A DNA stretch of 64,000 nt from Lunularia cruciata (taxonomy: Eukaryota > Streptophyta > Marchantiopsida > Lunulariales > Lunulariaceae), in assembly GCA_948567375.1 (NCBI GenBank), contig OX419760.1, positions 10,664,001-10,728,000 on the forward strand. Reading direction: 5' to 3'. A program made the position numbers and the translations under genes. The notes beneath the pieces were generated by a model that had not been told where the DNA came from, searched no databases, and saw only the letters and a list, made by a program, of their open reading frames with translations. Numbering within the stretch: the stretch's first letter is position 1; each line of letters begins with the position of its first letter. Below are positions 10,189-22,346 of this stretch, piece after piece.

Positions 10189-11430
10189 GTAAGTTTCCCA
10201 TAGGAATGGAGGAGTGCAAGCTTGGACAAGGGAAGAGTGAATTTTTGAGTTGGACAGGTGGTCTGAGCAAGAGAGAAGGCAAAGAAGTTTCCCGTAGGAA
10301 TGGAGTGCAAGCTTGGATAGGGGAAGAGTGAATTTTTGAGTTGGAAAGGTGGTCTGAGCAGGAGAGAAGCCAAGTAAGTTTCCCGCAGGAATGGAATGCA
10401 AGCTTGGATAGGAAAAGAGTGAATTTTTGAGTTGGACAGGTGGTCTGAGCAAGAGAGAAGGCAAGGAAGTTTCCCACAGGGATGGAGTGCAAGCTTGGAC
10501 AGGAGAAGAGACAGTAGGGCTGGCAGGAAGTTTTTTGGGAATTGAGAGGGTTTTCAGGAGAAATGTTTGTGGAGTTTAGTCAGCATGAGTTTTGATAAGT
10601 GGAGTAGGGCTAGCAATTGAGTTTCAGGAATTGAGAGGGTTTTCAAGAGAAATGTTTGTGGAGTTTAGTCAGAGGAGTTTGGAGAAGTGGAGTAGGGCTA
10701 GCAGGAAGTTTTTGGGCATTTCCATGAGGTTTTCAGGAGAAATGTTTGTGGAGTTTTGTCAGCAGGAGTTTTGAGAAGTGGAGTAGGGCTGGCAGGAAGT
10801 TTTTGGGAATTGTCATGAGGTTTTCAAGAGAAATGTTTGTGAATTTTTAGTCAGCAGGAGTTTAGAGAGAGACAGTAGGGTTGGCAGTGGAGTTTTCTGG
10901 AATTGACATGGGTTTTCAGGAGAAATGTTTGTGGAGTTTAGTCAGCAGGAGTTTTGAGAAGTGGAGTAGGGTTGGCAGGAAGTTTTTGGGAATTGACATG
11001 GGGTTTCAGGAGAAATGTTTGTGAAGATTAGACAGTGAGGAGTTTTGGAAGATCAGTAGGGTCTGAGCAGGAGAGAATGCAAGGAAGTTTCCTGCAGGAA
11101 TGGAGTGTAAGCTTTGACAAGGGAAGAGTGAATTTTTGAGTTGGACAGGTGGTCTAAGCAGGAGAGAAGGCAAGTAAGTTTCCCGTAGGAATGGAGTGCA
11201 AGACAGGAGAAGAGACAGTAGGGCTGGCAGGAAGTTTTTTGGGAATTGAGAGGGTTTTCAGGAGAAATGTTTGTGGGGTTAAGTCAGCAAGAGTTTCGAG
11301 AAGTGGAGTAGGGCTGGCAGTGGAGTTCCGGAAATTGAGAGGGTTTCAGGAGAAATGTTTGTGAAGTTTAGATAGTGAGGAGTTTCGGAAGATTAGTAGG
11401 GCTGGCAAGAAGTTTTGTGAATTGACATGG
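10189..11430. repeat. Two-type minisatellite array
   Basis: Two unit types of roughly 85 to 95 bases are arranged in blocks. Type I, with GTAAGTTTCCCGTAGGAATG and GTGAATTTTTGAGTTGGAC, begins near 10189, 10283, 10372, 10462, 11080 and 11169. Type II, with GGCAGGAAGTTTTTGGGAAT and CAGGAGAAATGTTTGTGG, begins near 10517, 10606, 10690, 10785, 10876, 10968, 11217, 11311 and 11398. The arrangement I-II-I-II shows block duplication. It is purine-rich on the plus strand and has no coding potential. Confidence 0.9.
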
Positions 11431-12763
11431 GTTTGAGGAGAAGTGTTTACAAGAGAATGGTGAGGGTTTTGGAGAGAAAAATAGGAGGTGAGTGACACAA
11501 TTTTGGGAGAAGAGAATGGAGTGACTTGTGTTTTTCTTGGCAAAGAATGTGTGGAGTTCCGGAAGAGAGAGAATGCCTTGATAGGGCTTTGGGCAGTGAC
11601 ATGACCAGGGAGAGAAATTTCAAAATTGAGGAGCTGATGGGTGTGGATGGAGAGAGAACTTTCAAGGGAAAAGCTGACATAGGACATAAATGACTGAGCA
11701 AATGCTTGCACAGGACTTTGAAAATGGAGAGTCAAAGATAGTTGTGCATCGAACTGCTGATAGAAGTTTTCTAAAAGGTGAGGTGCTTGCAACAACAAAA
11801 GGAAAACAAAGAGGGGAAGTATTTTGTGAATGGAGTCTGAAGGAAGAAGAGGACTGGTTCAAAGGAACAAGAGACTGGGGAATGTATCAAGGGTTTTTTG
11901 AGAAGTGGAAAATTGAGGAGCTGAGTGTGTGGAGATAGGGTTTTTCACAAAAAATGTGGCTGAAGTTTTTGGCAATGACTGGAACAGTTAAGAGGTCAAG
12001 AATTGATTTATGTGAACAGGAGAGCTAAGGACATTTCATGAAAGGATCTTTGGCTGAGAACAGAAACCTTTGCAAGGAAGCATTGATGGGAGTGCTGCTG
12101 AGAGGTGAAGGAAGAGGTCCAGAAGGTGAGTTGTCTTTACTGTTATCAAACAGAGTGTGTGTGAAAAGCGCCATCTGAAATGGTTTTTTGTCATAATTTA
12201 GTGCAAACACTGTATGAATTGGAGTTGGTTGGCTTGTCCAAACTTATGAACCTCGCAGCTGAAATTTTATGAATGACAAATCCTGAGATGATGGTGTGTT
12301 TGATCTGTGACTAGCGACAAGGAAGCTCCATTTTAGTAGCTCTCAGTTCATCTATATGAATGGTTCGATTCAGTAGTTTGGGTGTAGGGTTGAGCCCAAA
12401 TAGAGCCCGAACAAATGTTGTTTGTAAATTCCCAATTATTTCTAGGAACCAACGGGTCCAAAATCATAGCTGAACCCGCGTGAGCTACCCAATTCTGTGA
12501 AGGCCAAAGAAAAACACAAAACCTCAAGAAACCCAACCTCAAGAAACAAAGAAAACCCAAATTCTTATAGAGCTGAGACTTCCAACATACCAAGAATAGG
12601 AAGAGAATGTCAGTCTATGAGAAACTCTAAATCAACTACAATAAAGACAAACTGAGCACAAGCAGCCAGGTGCCCGGTGCACTCTTGAGGCCAAAAAAAT
12701 TCCCCCACAGTCTTTTTCCAGCATTTCAATTTTGGTCCACCTTTTTCTTCCCCCATAGTTGCA
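11431..12763. other. Purine-rich repeat-derived DNA, no gene
   Basis: The purine-rich character of the preceding array fades out by about 12130. Only short chance frames occur. From 12340 to 12700 the composition changes, and the reverse strand reads like a short leader (WVAHAGSAMILDP), but there is no frame I can support. Confidence 0.5.
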
Positions 12764-13515
12764 CTACATTGATCTTAGATTTGCAAATTGCTCCGTGATA
12801 GTTTGAAGGGCATCTTTTGGTAGAGGTGCAAGAACAAGAGCAACTTCTTCTTGTGGTGCCATCCTTACTACAAAAGGATCAGAAGTCCTACCATATTGTA
12901 GACTTGTAGAAGATGTACAACTTCTTGCACCACCAAATCTCTCATTTTCTTCCAAACTTTCTTCCATACAAACTACAATCTTGATAGTTTCTACTTTGGA
13001 AGAAGGTTTCTCATTTCTCAACTTGCTTCTAATTTGTGGTTTCAACTCTCCTAAAAAATTATTGGTGAGCATGGTTCCTATCCCAATCATGGTAGTCTCC
13101 ACATCAACTCCACTCTTCCTCAACACTATATGGAACTTGGACTCTAACTTCTCCATTCTTTTTGCATAGACTTTCACTTTCACTTTCTCTCCATCTCCTT
13201 GCTTGAGGAAGTAAGCTCATTCATCAATATCTCAATACTCTCATCCAAAAAAAAGTTTTCAATGAGTGGTGTAGTCAAACTCTCCAAAGGTTCCTCTTGC
13301 CCATCTCTACTCTCTCTCTCTCTTTTCGTATTCTAACTCATACTATGTAAGAGCTTTACTATTAAAGAAATCTAGTAGTAATGAGACCCACTCATTCTTC
13401 TTGCTCTTGTTTCCTATACAAGCCTTCTTGAATTTTCTCACAAAAGCCTCCACATCCTCTCCATTCATGCCAAAGAAAACTTGGATTTTCTCCATCATTA
13501 TCTCCATCACTAATT
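12764..13515 (-). pseudogene. Retrotransposon gag fragment
   Basis: Read on the minus strand from about 13515, the frame gives QVFFGMNGEDVEAFVRKFKK, then SLLLDFFNSKALT followed by a TAG where tryptophan is expected (ALTWYEL type). Further on come FLGELKPQIRSKLRNEKP and CMEESLEENERFGGARS, ending at 12764. This is the layout of a Ty3/gypsy gag capsid domain: F..A..W, L..KA..WY, F..GLKPEIR. It has one in-frame stop and possibly one indel. Only gag is present; the matching pol is not nearby on this strand. Confidence 0.7.
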
Positions 13516-16500
13516 TGGAGAACTATGTGATGAAGTTAATTTCTCCCTAGTGGAACTAAGACTCTCCCCAATATGTTTCACCAAAGTGCTATTATTCCAC
13601 TACACTCATGCTCTTTGGAAGTTGTTATACTCCACAAGCCTCTTATTATACCTTGGTTTTAGATCTCCTCTCTCTCAATCTTGGTGAAGAAGGTCCCACA
13701 TATAATCCCAAGTCAAGTAAACCTCTTCCTTCCTTTAATCTCTTGGTCTCAAAGGTCAATGGACATGAACTCGCCTTATATCACTTCTTTCTACATAAAA
13801 AGCATTTAAAATCACTCTTTATTCCAAGTGGTGTAGGTTTTTGCATCAGCTCAACACTCTTAGAATTCTATTCTAAATCATTTTGTTTCAAATCAACCTC
13901 TACAATCACCTCAAACCCTTGGAGAACCTTGCATAAACCTCACCTAAGCTCTTTATGGCCCTCAATGCTCTTGTTCCCAAGATGAGTCTAAACACTCAAA
14001 CATACCTTTGGTTGTTTTCACACTCCTCATGCATGAGGACTCAAGTCCCTAGAAATGACTCTTCTTCACAATCTTAGTCAATCCTCCCATTTGGTAACCC
14101 CAAATTGTCTACAATTTTTCACAGACAAGCTTCACTCTAGATATTATTCCCCTACAAAATTTTAGTCCTTTTCATTGACCAAAAAGGCAAGGAACCCCAA
14201 CTCTATCACACTCCTCCAAGATTGGAACTCCAAGGCACCTCCAAGACTCAAGTCATTGCTCACTAGCAAACTCAATGAAGAAGAGATAGTTGCAAATGAA
14301 AGAATGATAAATATCTCCTCACTCTAGATTATATACTTGTGAAAAATTACACCTTAAAAATTATTAATTAAAAATGAACTCAAGTGGCTAAAGTCAAATA
14401 AAATATGAAATTTTAAACGAATATCCAAGCATATGAGGATAATCCCATGAGTAGGTGGTCTTATTTGCACCTACTACCTAAGTCAAAATTCCTTTACATG
14501 GACTATCCTTGGACTATAGGAAAATTTGTAGCAACAAGGCTTGTGAGAACTCTTGGATCCAACAAAGAGTTCTCAACTCTTTCTTCAAAGTCAAATAACT
14601 AGAAATAATACCAAGTCAAAACACTAGAAGACAAAATAGTGATGTTCACTCTTTTCCCTTCCTCTAGAATAGAGTCACTTTTATTTTAGCTAGGACTAAC
14701 TCGGGTAATCATGACTAATGTAGAAGCTTGACTAAACTCCAAATAGATAATGTTTCTCCACTACTTGGAATATCAAACTTAATATCCCTTATAGAGCATA
14801 CATGCACCAATGGGTGTTATAGGACTGAAATTTTCTATCACACAATTGTCAAAATCTCAATTAAGTTGTTAGATTAGATAAAGGAGAAATTAAGACCATA
14901 ATTGGTGTGGTGATAGAGTAGTTAGATTTGGCAAAGAACATGCTTAGCCATCTAAGACCTTTTAGAGCAAAGTGGAGTAGTAAGACATTTTAGAGCAAAG
15001 TGGAGTAGTAGTGGAAAACTATACAAAAGGCTTTGGCCCAATAATGAACAAGTCCACTTCTCCATACAAATTTGTATCCTACCAAAGTCTAATTTGATTA
15101 ATATGAATTCAACTAGTGTATGGCTTTGAACACCCTTGCCAATATAGAGGTATTAATATTGCTAAAGGATTGTAGTTGTTGACTCTAGGAAGAAGCATTG
15201 GCAATTGAAGTTTTAACATATAGAGTAGCGCAATGATGGATTTCATCAGTCTAAAGTACCATCAATAACACAGAATCAAACTTTAGAGACATTTTCTTGC
15301 TAGTTAAGGCCCTTTGGGTAACAATAGAACATGCTATCAAGGTTGGTGGCTCTGGGATAAAGTGCACAATCACCTTCATGTTAACTTTGGTTACAATTAG
15401 TTTTGAGAGTGGTTAAGATACTTTCTGGTTTTTGTAGAGTGCCATAGTGATTCTAGTCTCTACCTTCATATTAGGAGTGCTATAACCTAAGCGGTTAAAC
15501 AACAAATAATAAATGAATTTCAACTTGTGATACTTTTCCCTTCACTTCTAGCCATGTCTTACTTGTATCCTTGTGGGATCAACTCATATAAACCATTTTA
15601 CTATTAGAACATTGACATTGGGTTGTTACAAGTACTTAGCAAGTACCTGGCATTGATCAAAGTGTGCATTGAAGGATCCAAAAGAGTGAACATGGCAAGG
15701 AGTGGATTGAGAAGCTCAATCCATGGGTAGTACCACGAAACCTTAGACATTTGGCCAACATGAAGTAAATCCTATAAGTTTTTCCTTCTAGGAAGGGTAG
15801 AATGCACTTGTAATGATGAAAACTTTGAAATGGAGTGGCACTTGGAGTGAAAGCAATCCATCATCTTCAAAAGCAATCCTAGTTAGAACTTAGAGTGGAA
15901 GTGATTTTTTTTTATTTTTTTTTTAGTGTGCCACAATTCATGACACTATCCTCTTCTAGGAGTGTTTCTTGCCTAAGAGGTTAAATAAGAAATAGTAAAC
16001 CAAGGATGACATTGTGATACTTTTCTTCATTCTTAGTCATTTCTAATTTCCAATGTGTATCCTCATGGGAATGACCTATTCTTATTGATTATACTATAAG
16101 CACATCAACATGGACTGTCATAAAGAGTCCAATAGTCAACTAGCAAAGTAGAGTTCTTTTTTTTACGTATTTCATAAAGGAAAATTTCCCCGTGCACCTA
16201 ATTTTGTAGATTACATAGTCTTTAAGGAGACCTAAGAGTTCAATAGCCTACTAGTAAAGTAGAGTTCTTGTTTTAAAGTATCCTATAAAGAAAAATTATC
16301 TCCATGCTCTAAAATTTGTAGATACTAAAATTATATGATTTGACTAACTTGATGTGAAGAAAGTTTATCTACAAATTTGAATGGAGCTAATACTCTTATG
16401 AATCTAGAGTGGTTGAGTGATAATTTCAGAAGAATATATAATCGAATTGCATTACTTCAACTAAGTCACTACACAAGAGAACCAATGCAAATTTGGCATC

Positions 16501-17886
16501 CTTCTTTGCAATCAACCAACTTGGAAATTTTATAAGCCTATACTATGATGGAGCATCTCTTTGTAATAAATTTAATAATTAGTTTTGAATTTATAGTTTA
16601 TGAAGTACAAACATATATTTCTTATATGAGTCCATTGAGAAAATTTCATGTAGTATTACTAAAAGTAATCTGGTCACCTATTTTCTTATTAGTTGTTGAA
16701 TGTCCTATCAATATTGATAGTAGTACATATAGCATGTGATTGTTGAGGTTGGTATAGCTTATACCATACATTTTTGAAGTTAGGATTTGCACATAACACC
16801 CAATGGCGGTGCTAGTTAGTTTTAGTGCACCCAATGCTTGTATATAGGTTTTTACCTTTCATTGAGGAAATTTCACTATTCCATCAAGATACTAGTGGTA
16901 TAATCAAGAAACCTTGAGAAGAAAGTGGGACATACAATGGCAAGTAACATGACTAAGTGTTTCATTAGTTTAGAACTTGCATACCATGTGACTAGATCTG
17001 CAATAAGAAGAAGTATGTAGAGTGCTTTGAGTATCTTTTAGTGATCCTTCTGTTTGTAATTGATGTGCAAATTTTTTGCATTAGTTTCATGAGCATTTTC
17101 AATAGGTTATGGGCATACCATGCTTCAGTTGGATGTCAAGAGTGATAGAAGATTATTCTTGATGGAGAACTTTAAATAGATTGAGAGACTAGAATAGATC
17201 TTTCAGATATGAGAGTAGATTAGGACACAATGGGAACAAAGGAGTAATGTGAGAGATATATCCCACATTAGCAAATTCAATGGGGAGAATTTCTTGATTA
17301 GGAAATTCCAAATGATGATCATATTCAAGTCCAAGAGAATTACAAAGATCATAAATGATATAGAGATTATAAAAAAGCCATAACATGTGGAAGAGAGACA
17401 AATTTGTAGAGCAAGAATGATGCTACAAAAATGTACATCTATGCAGCCATGGAAGAGAAAAGTATGCATAGAAAATAATCAATTCCAAAACTACAAAACA
17501 AGACATGGAGTAGATTTATTACATTGTATGAGCAATGTGCTCTAAAGAACAAGCACAATCTCCAACAAAGATTATTTCAATTGTAGATAAAACTAGATAG
17601 CTATTTTATTGACCAAGAGTTTCTCTTAGCCAAGAAACTCTTACTGGTCACTTAAGTAACCTTGGTGTAAGAATAGGTAAGTTTTCAATCATTACCAAGA
17701 TTATTTGCAATTTACTACCAACCTATTGCCATATAATGGCAACATGGGATAATGTATTCAAGGAGTAGCAAACCATACGTAACTAAGAGAAAAGATGGTT
17801 AGTTTTATTAGCCAAATAGAAACTCTTTCTAGCCAATTAAGTAACCTTGGTATAAGAATAGATGATTTCTAAGTCATCACCAAGAT
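13516..17886. other. AT-rich decayed repeat DNA, no gene
   Basis: No supported gene in over 4 kb. The minus strand near 13785-13820 reads KCFLCRKK, a stop, then YKASSC, resembling a broken zinc knuckle. Direct repeats of several scales occur: 15480-15640 resembles 15965-16120; 16130-16205 resembles 16222-16305; a short duplication with AGAGCAAAGTGGAGTAGTA lies at 14963-15010. Pure T-tracts occur at 15907-15925. This is old retroelement debris. Confidence 0.55.
17581..17886. repeat. Direct repeat running into the assembly gap
   Basis: A segment with AAGTAACCTTGGTGTAAGAA and CATTACCAAGAT at about 17590-17705 recurs at about 17795-17886 with a period near 205 bases. The second copy is cut by the run of N. 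Confidence 0.7.
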
Positions 17887-18086
17887 NNNNNNNNNNNNNN
17901 NNNNNNNNNNNNNNNNNNNNNNNNNNNNNNNNNNNNNNNNNNNNNNNNNNNNNNNNNNNNNNNNNNNNNNNNNNNNNNNNNNNNNNNNNNNNNNNNNNNN
18001 NNNNNNNNNNNNNNNNNNNNNNNNNNNNNNNNNNNNNNNNNNNNNNNNNNNNNNNNNNNNNNNNNNNNNNNNNNNNNNNNNNNNNN
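17887..18086. other. Assembly gap of 200 N
   Basis: Exactly 200 undetermined bases. The round number suggests a placeholder rather than a measured length. It removes the start of the 5' LTR of the copia relic that follows. Confidence 0.95.
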
Positions 18087-18300
18087 GAACTCTAGAAGGA
18101 GGGAGGGAGTAAAATTCCTTGATTTGTGTTATCATGGAGCAAGTGACTTTGAACCACATTCATTCTTGTGCATATATGGAGGTGTATGAGTATATTTTTC
18201 TACTTTTCCCCCAATATGTCTTTCCTTCCTATGGAAGTTTGATCCTGATAGTTGAAAATTGTCATTAGATGAAGAAATAAATAAGAAGGGATCCCCAACA
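18087..18300 (+). repeat. Partial 5' LTR of old copia relic
   Basis: Ends in GGGATCCCCAACA at 18300, the same end as the 3' LTR at 23135. Shared blocks include TATTTTTCTACTTTT and TGATCC(T/C)(G/A)ATAGTTGAA. The beginning is missing in the run of N. Confidence 0.85.
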
Positions 18301-18302
18301 AC

Positions 18303-18314
18303 TGGTATCAGAGC
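18303..18314 (+). promoter_or_regulatory. Primer-binding site (initiator tRNA-Met type)
   Basis: TGGTATCAGAGC lies two bases after the LTR end. It is the standard complement of the 3' end of plant initiator methionine tRNA, used to prime minus-strand DNA synthesis in copia elements. Confidence 0.9.
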
Positions 18315-18319
18315 AATAG

Positions 18320-20060
18320 GTTTGGAGGAAAGTGCAAGAGCAATGGAAGGAGAGGAAAGAAAGGTCAAGATAGACATATTAGATGTGAAGACTTTGGTTT
18401 TTGGAAAATGCAAATCAGAGACTACTTGTACCAAAAAGAAACTTCATGTACCTCTTGAAGATGTGAAACCAGAGCTCATGTTACAAGAAGATTGGGATTT
18501 GATGGATCGACAAGCTTTGGGAGTTCTCTGCTTGACATCAGCTAGAAATAGGCATTCAATGTTCTAGAGGAAAAAAATAATATAGGTCTACTGATAACTT
18601 TGTCTAACATGTATGAAAAACCATCAACTTCCAACAAGGTGTATTTGATGCGTTCTCTTTTCAACCTAAAGATGAAGGATACTCTATCATAGATCATATT
18701 AATGAGTTCAACTTGATCACGAGCCAATTAAGTTCAATGGAAATCAATTTTGAGTAGTTAAGTGTGTGCTTGAATTCTGCTATCCTCTTTACTTGAAAGC
18801 TAGAGTGCAATTATGCCAGCAATAAGCAACTCTTGTGGCTCAACAAATTGAGGTTTGAGGAGATCCAAAATTTGATACTCAAAGACAATATGAGAGGAGG
18901 AAGTCTAGCATAAACTCTGGATTGGCTCTGAATACTTTTGAAAATAGAGGAAGAACTATGCAATGTAGTGATGATCAAAGTAGATCCAAGTCCAAGAGGA
19001 GAAGCAAGTCTAGATCAAAAGATGGTGGATGTTGGCATTGTGGGTAAGAAGGTGCACAAAAGAAAGAATTATTGGCTCATAAGAAGAATCCAAGCAAGGG
19101 GTAGAATGAGGATTCATTGAATGTAGCTATGGAGGAAGTCAATGATATTTTGATCCTTAGTGCTGATAGTTCTATGGAGTCATGGATTCTTGATTCAAGA
19201 GCTTCTTTTCACTATATCTCACAAAAGGAGTGTTGAATTACATTGCTGGTAATTTTGGAAAAGTTTATCTTGCAGATGATGAGCCTTTAGAGATTGTGGA
19301 GAGAGGTGATGTTTATATTAAAATGCCAAATCAATCTAAGTGGAAATTGAAGGATGTTAGGCATGTTTCAAGATTGAAGAGAAATCTAATCTCAATTGTG
19401 CAACTTGACAATGAAGGGTATGTCACAACCTTTGTAGGTAGTTCATGGAAAATTACCAAAGGAGTTATGGAGGTTGCAAGGGGAACAAGTTACGAACTCT
19501 CTACATAATCAACAACACCAAGAACACAGTGGCACTTGCAGATACAATATCAAATGGTAATCTTTGTCATTGTAGGATTGGACATATGAATGAAAAAGGC
19601 ATGAAGGTGATGATGAAGAAAGACCAGCTACATGCTTTGAAAACCTTTGATGTAGGTTTTTGTGACGATTGCATATTTGGGAAGCATCAAAATGATTAGT
19701 TTCTTGAAGGGTGGAAAGGCACGTAGGAAAGGGAAGCTAGAGCTTGTACAAACAGATGTGTGGGGTGCTTCTATACTTGCATCTCTTGGTCCATAATATT
19801 GCATCACTTTTATAGATGACTCAACCAAGAAGGAAGGAAGGAAGGAAGCTTTGGGTATATTTCTTGAAATGCAAATCAAAGATATTTTCCACTTTCAAGA
19901 AGTGGAAAAGCTTGCTAAAAAATGAGTCAGGTGCAAAGCTAAAGCAACTAAGATCTGACAATGGTGGTGAGTATGATAGAAGTGAGTTCAAGGAATTTTG
20001 TGCAGTATATAGAATCAAAATGGAGAATGCAGCATCAGAATGGAGTGGCTGAATACATCA
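18320..20060 (+). pseudogene. Copia gag, protease region and integrase fragments
   Basis: A zinc-knuckle-like GGCWHCG lies near 19025. ESWILDSRASFHYIS near 19165-19215 corresponds to the copia protease motif with DSGA altered to DSRA. GDVYIKMPNQSKWKLKDVRH and LKRNLISIVQLDNEGY (19300-19420) are the usual pre-integrase region, and CHCRIGHMNEKGMKVM and CDDCIFGKH (19560-19690) the zinc-binding part. RSDNGGEYDRSEFKEFC (19950-20000) retains the second integrase aspartate. Stops and frame changes occur throughout. Confidence 0.8.
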
Positions 20061-20589
20061 ATCAAACTCTAAATGAAAGAGCTAATTGCATGTGGATTGA
20101 TGCTTGTATGCCCTAGGTGTTTTAGGCTGAAGCAATCAACACTACAACATACTTGATAAATAGGGGTTCCCATCAGTTCCCTTAGACTATAAGTTGCCCA
20201 AAGAGGAATGGATAGAAATACCAATGAGTTTGTCTCACTTGAGAATCTTTGGTGTGTCTCTTCCATGCATGTCAATGTAGAGAAAAGGTACAAGTTACAT
20301 GCACAATCTAGGAAATATTTCTTTACTGGATATAGTGCAAATGACTTTGGGTACAAGTTTTAGGATATAAAGAGCAAGAAAATCATCAGAAGCAAAGATG
20401 TGATATTCAATGGATGTCTTTTTTACAAGGATAGAAACACTCTTGATTCTGATAGTGTACATGAGTAGAGCAAAGAAAAAATCAAGTTGACTTGCAAGAG
20501 ATAACAAAAGAAAATGTTATCGTAAAGGTTTTAGGGAAAACCAAAAGCTTAGCTACTACTCTACACAGCCTCAACCATGTGCACCCTAG

Positions 20590-22233
20590 TTGAGGAGATC
20601 TATAATAATCACAAGACCAACTATGAGGTATTCTCTCTCTCTACATTACCTACTATTGACAGATGGAGGTGAACCTGAATATTATAAAGAAGCCATGCAA
20701 AGTGAAGACTCAATGAAGTGGAAGCTTCTCATGAAGGATGGGATGATATACTTGGATAAAAATCAAACTTGGGAGCTCAGCTTACTACCAGAAGGCAAGA
20801 AGGCATTACATAACAAGTAGGTCTACAAGGTAAAAGAGGAACACAATAGTAGCAAATGGTACAAGGTAACATTAGTTGTGAGGCTTCCAGCAAAAGGAGG
20901 GGATTGATTACTTTGAGATTTTTTCACTTGTAGTCAAGCACTCAACAATTAGTTTCAATATAGTAGTTCTCAATATAATGGTGGTAGAAGACTCGTATCT
21001 GGAGTAGATGGATGTTACTATTTCATTTCTACATGGTGAGATTGATGAAGACATCTATATACAACAACATGTTGGCTTTGCAGTCCCCAACAAGGAGAGC
21101 ATGGTATGCAAGATGCAGAAAAGTCTATATGGTCTGAAATAGATATCAAGATTATGGTAGAAGAAATTTGATAGGTTCATCATCAATAATAGATTCACAA
21201 GATGTCAAGAGGATCATTTTACTATCTAAATACTCTTGATAAGACTCTTGATAATAGTTTTATCATCTTACTTCTTTATGTTAATGACATGTGTATAGTT
21301 GGACCAAATATACTAGAGGTTGAGAGATGGAAGAAAGAATTATCAAGAGAGTTTGCAATGAAAGACATGGGTGCACCAAAATAGATACTTGGGTTGAAGA
21401 TTGAAAAGGACAATGTGGTCGGAGCATTGGAGCTCTCTCAAGGTAGGTACATTGGAAAGGTGTTGGAAAGGTTCAACATGATAGATGCAAGTTCTGTGAA
21501 GACACTAAATCACTTTAAGCTATCAAAGGAACAATAGCCTAAGGATGATGAAAAGTTGAAGGATATGTCAAAGGTAACATATGCTTCAATTAAAGGCAAC
21601 CTAATGTATGCAATGATATGTACTAGACCAAATATTACACATGCATTTGGAGTTGTGGGTAAGTATATAGCCAATCCTTGAAGATAACATTGGGAGGCTA
21701 CCAAATGGATTTTTCGATATCTGAAAGGTAACAAAGATATGGGTTTGTGTTACAAGAGAGGCAGCTATACACTACAAGGTTTTGTGGATATAGGCTTGAG
21801 AGGTGATATGGATACTAGAAGGAGCACCCCAGGGTATGTTTGCACCATAGGTGGGACAACAATGAGTTAGTTCTAGTTGTTGTAAAAAATTATTGCTTTG
21901 TTGACAATTAAGGTAGAATATTTTGCAATTACATAAGCTAGTAAGTAGATGATTTGGTTACAAAACCTTCTAAATGATCTAGGCAGAGAGAAAAATTGTA
22001 GTGTTTTATTCTGGTACAATCAAAGTGCTATTCACTTAGCAAAGAATATAATGTTCTATGCTAGAACAAAACACATAGAGTTGAGCTATCATTTCATCCT
22101 GAAGTTACTTGAAGATGGCAATTTGTCACTTGACAAGATTCAAGGTGCTAAGAACTCCGTGGATATGTTGACAAAGATTGTCACTTTAGAGAAGTTAAGG
22201 CTATATATAACATCAATTGGCCTGCAAGGATAA
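20590..22233 (+). pseudogene. Copia reverse transcriptase and RNase H fragments
   Basis: Recognisable pieces are EAMQSEDSMKWKLLMKDGM near 20690, KSLYGLK near 21125 followed by a stop, and LLLYVNDMCIVG near 21280. This last is the catalytic YVDD box with its first aspartate changed to asparagine. KGNLMYAMICTRPNI occurs near 21590, and the RNase H tail with HIELSYHFILKLLEDGN near 22075-22130. The altered YVDD and the many stops rule out activity. Confidence 0.8.
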
Positions 22234-22333
22234 CTAGATAGTGATGATGGTGCACAAAGTATGTTGATCAATCAAGCACAAGAAGTTTATTATCCTCTCT
22301 TCTTTAGATGTATAGTCAAGAAGTAGTAGTCTC

Positions 22334-22346
22334 CAAGTGGGAGAGT
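22334..22346 (+). promoter_or_regulatory. Polypurine tract of old copia relic
   Basis: CAAGTGGGAGAGT directly precedes the TGTTAG start of the 3' LTR, the usual place and form of the plus-strand primer in copia elements. Confidence 0.75.

Noticed and set aside
10143-10492. Overlapping minus-strand frames with repeated FLLRPP-like text
   Set aside because: They are translations of the minisatellite units; the repetition is that of the DNA, not of a protein.
10189-11430. Possible CRISPR-like array
   Set aside because: Units are long, directly tandem without unique spacers, and the DNA is eukaryotic.
13608-13985. A 125-codon plus-strand frame
   Set aside because: No domain, and the minus strand of the same stretch carries retroelement-like text; likely chance.
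16545-16834. Possible copia RNase H remnant on the plus strand
   Set aside because: Only a weak resemblance (ISYMSPLRKFH) with no further copia motifs around it.
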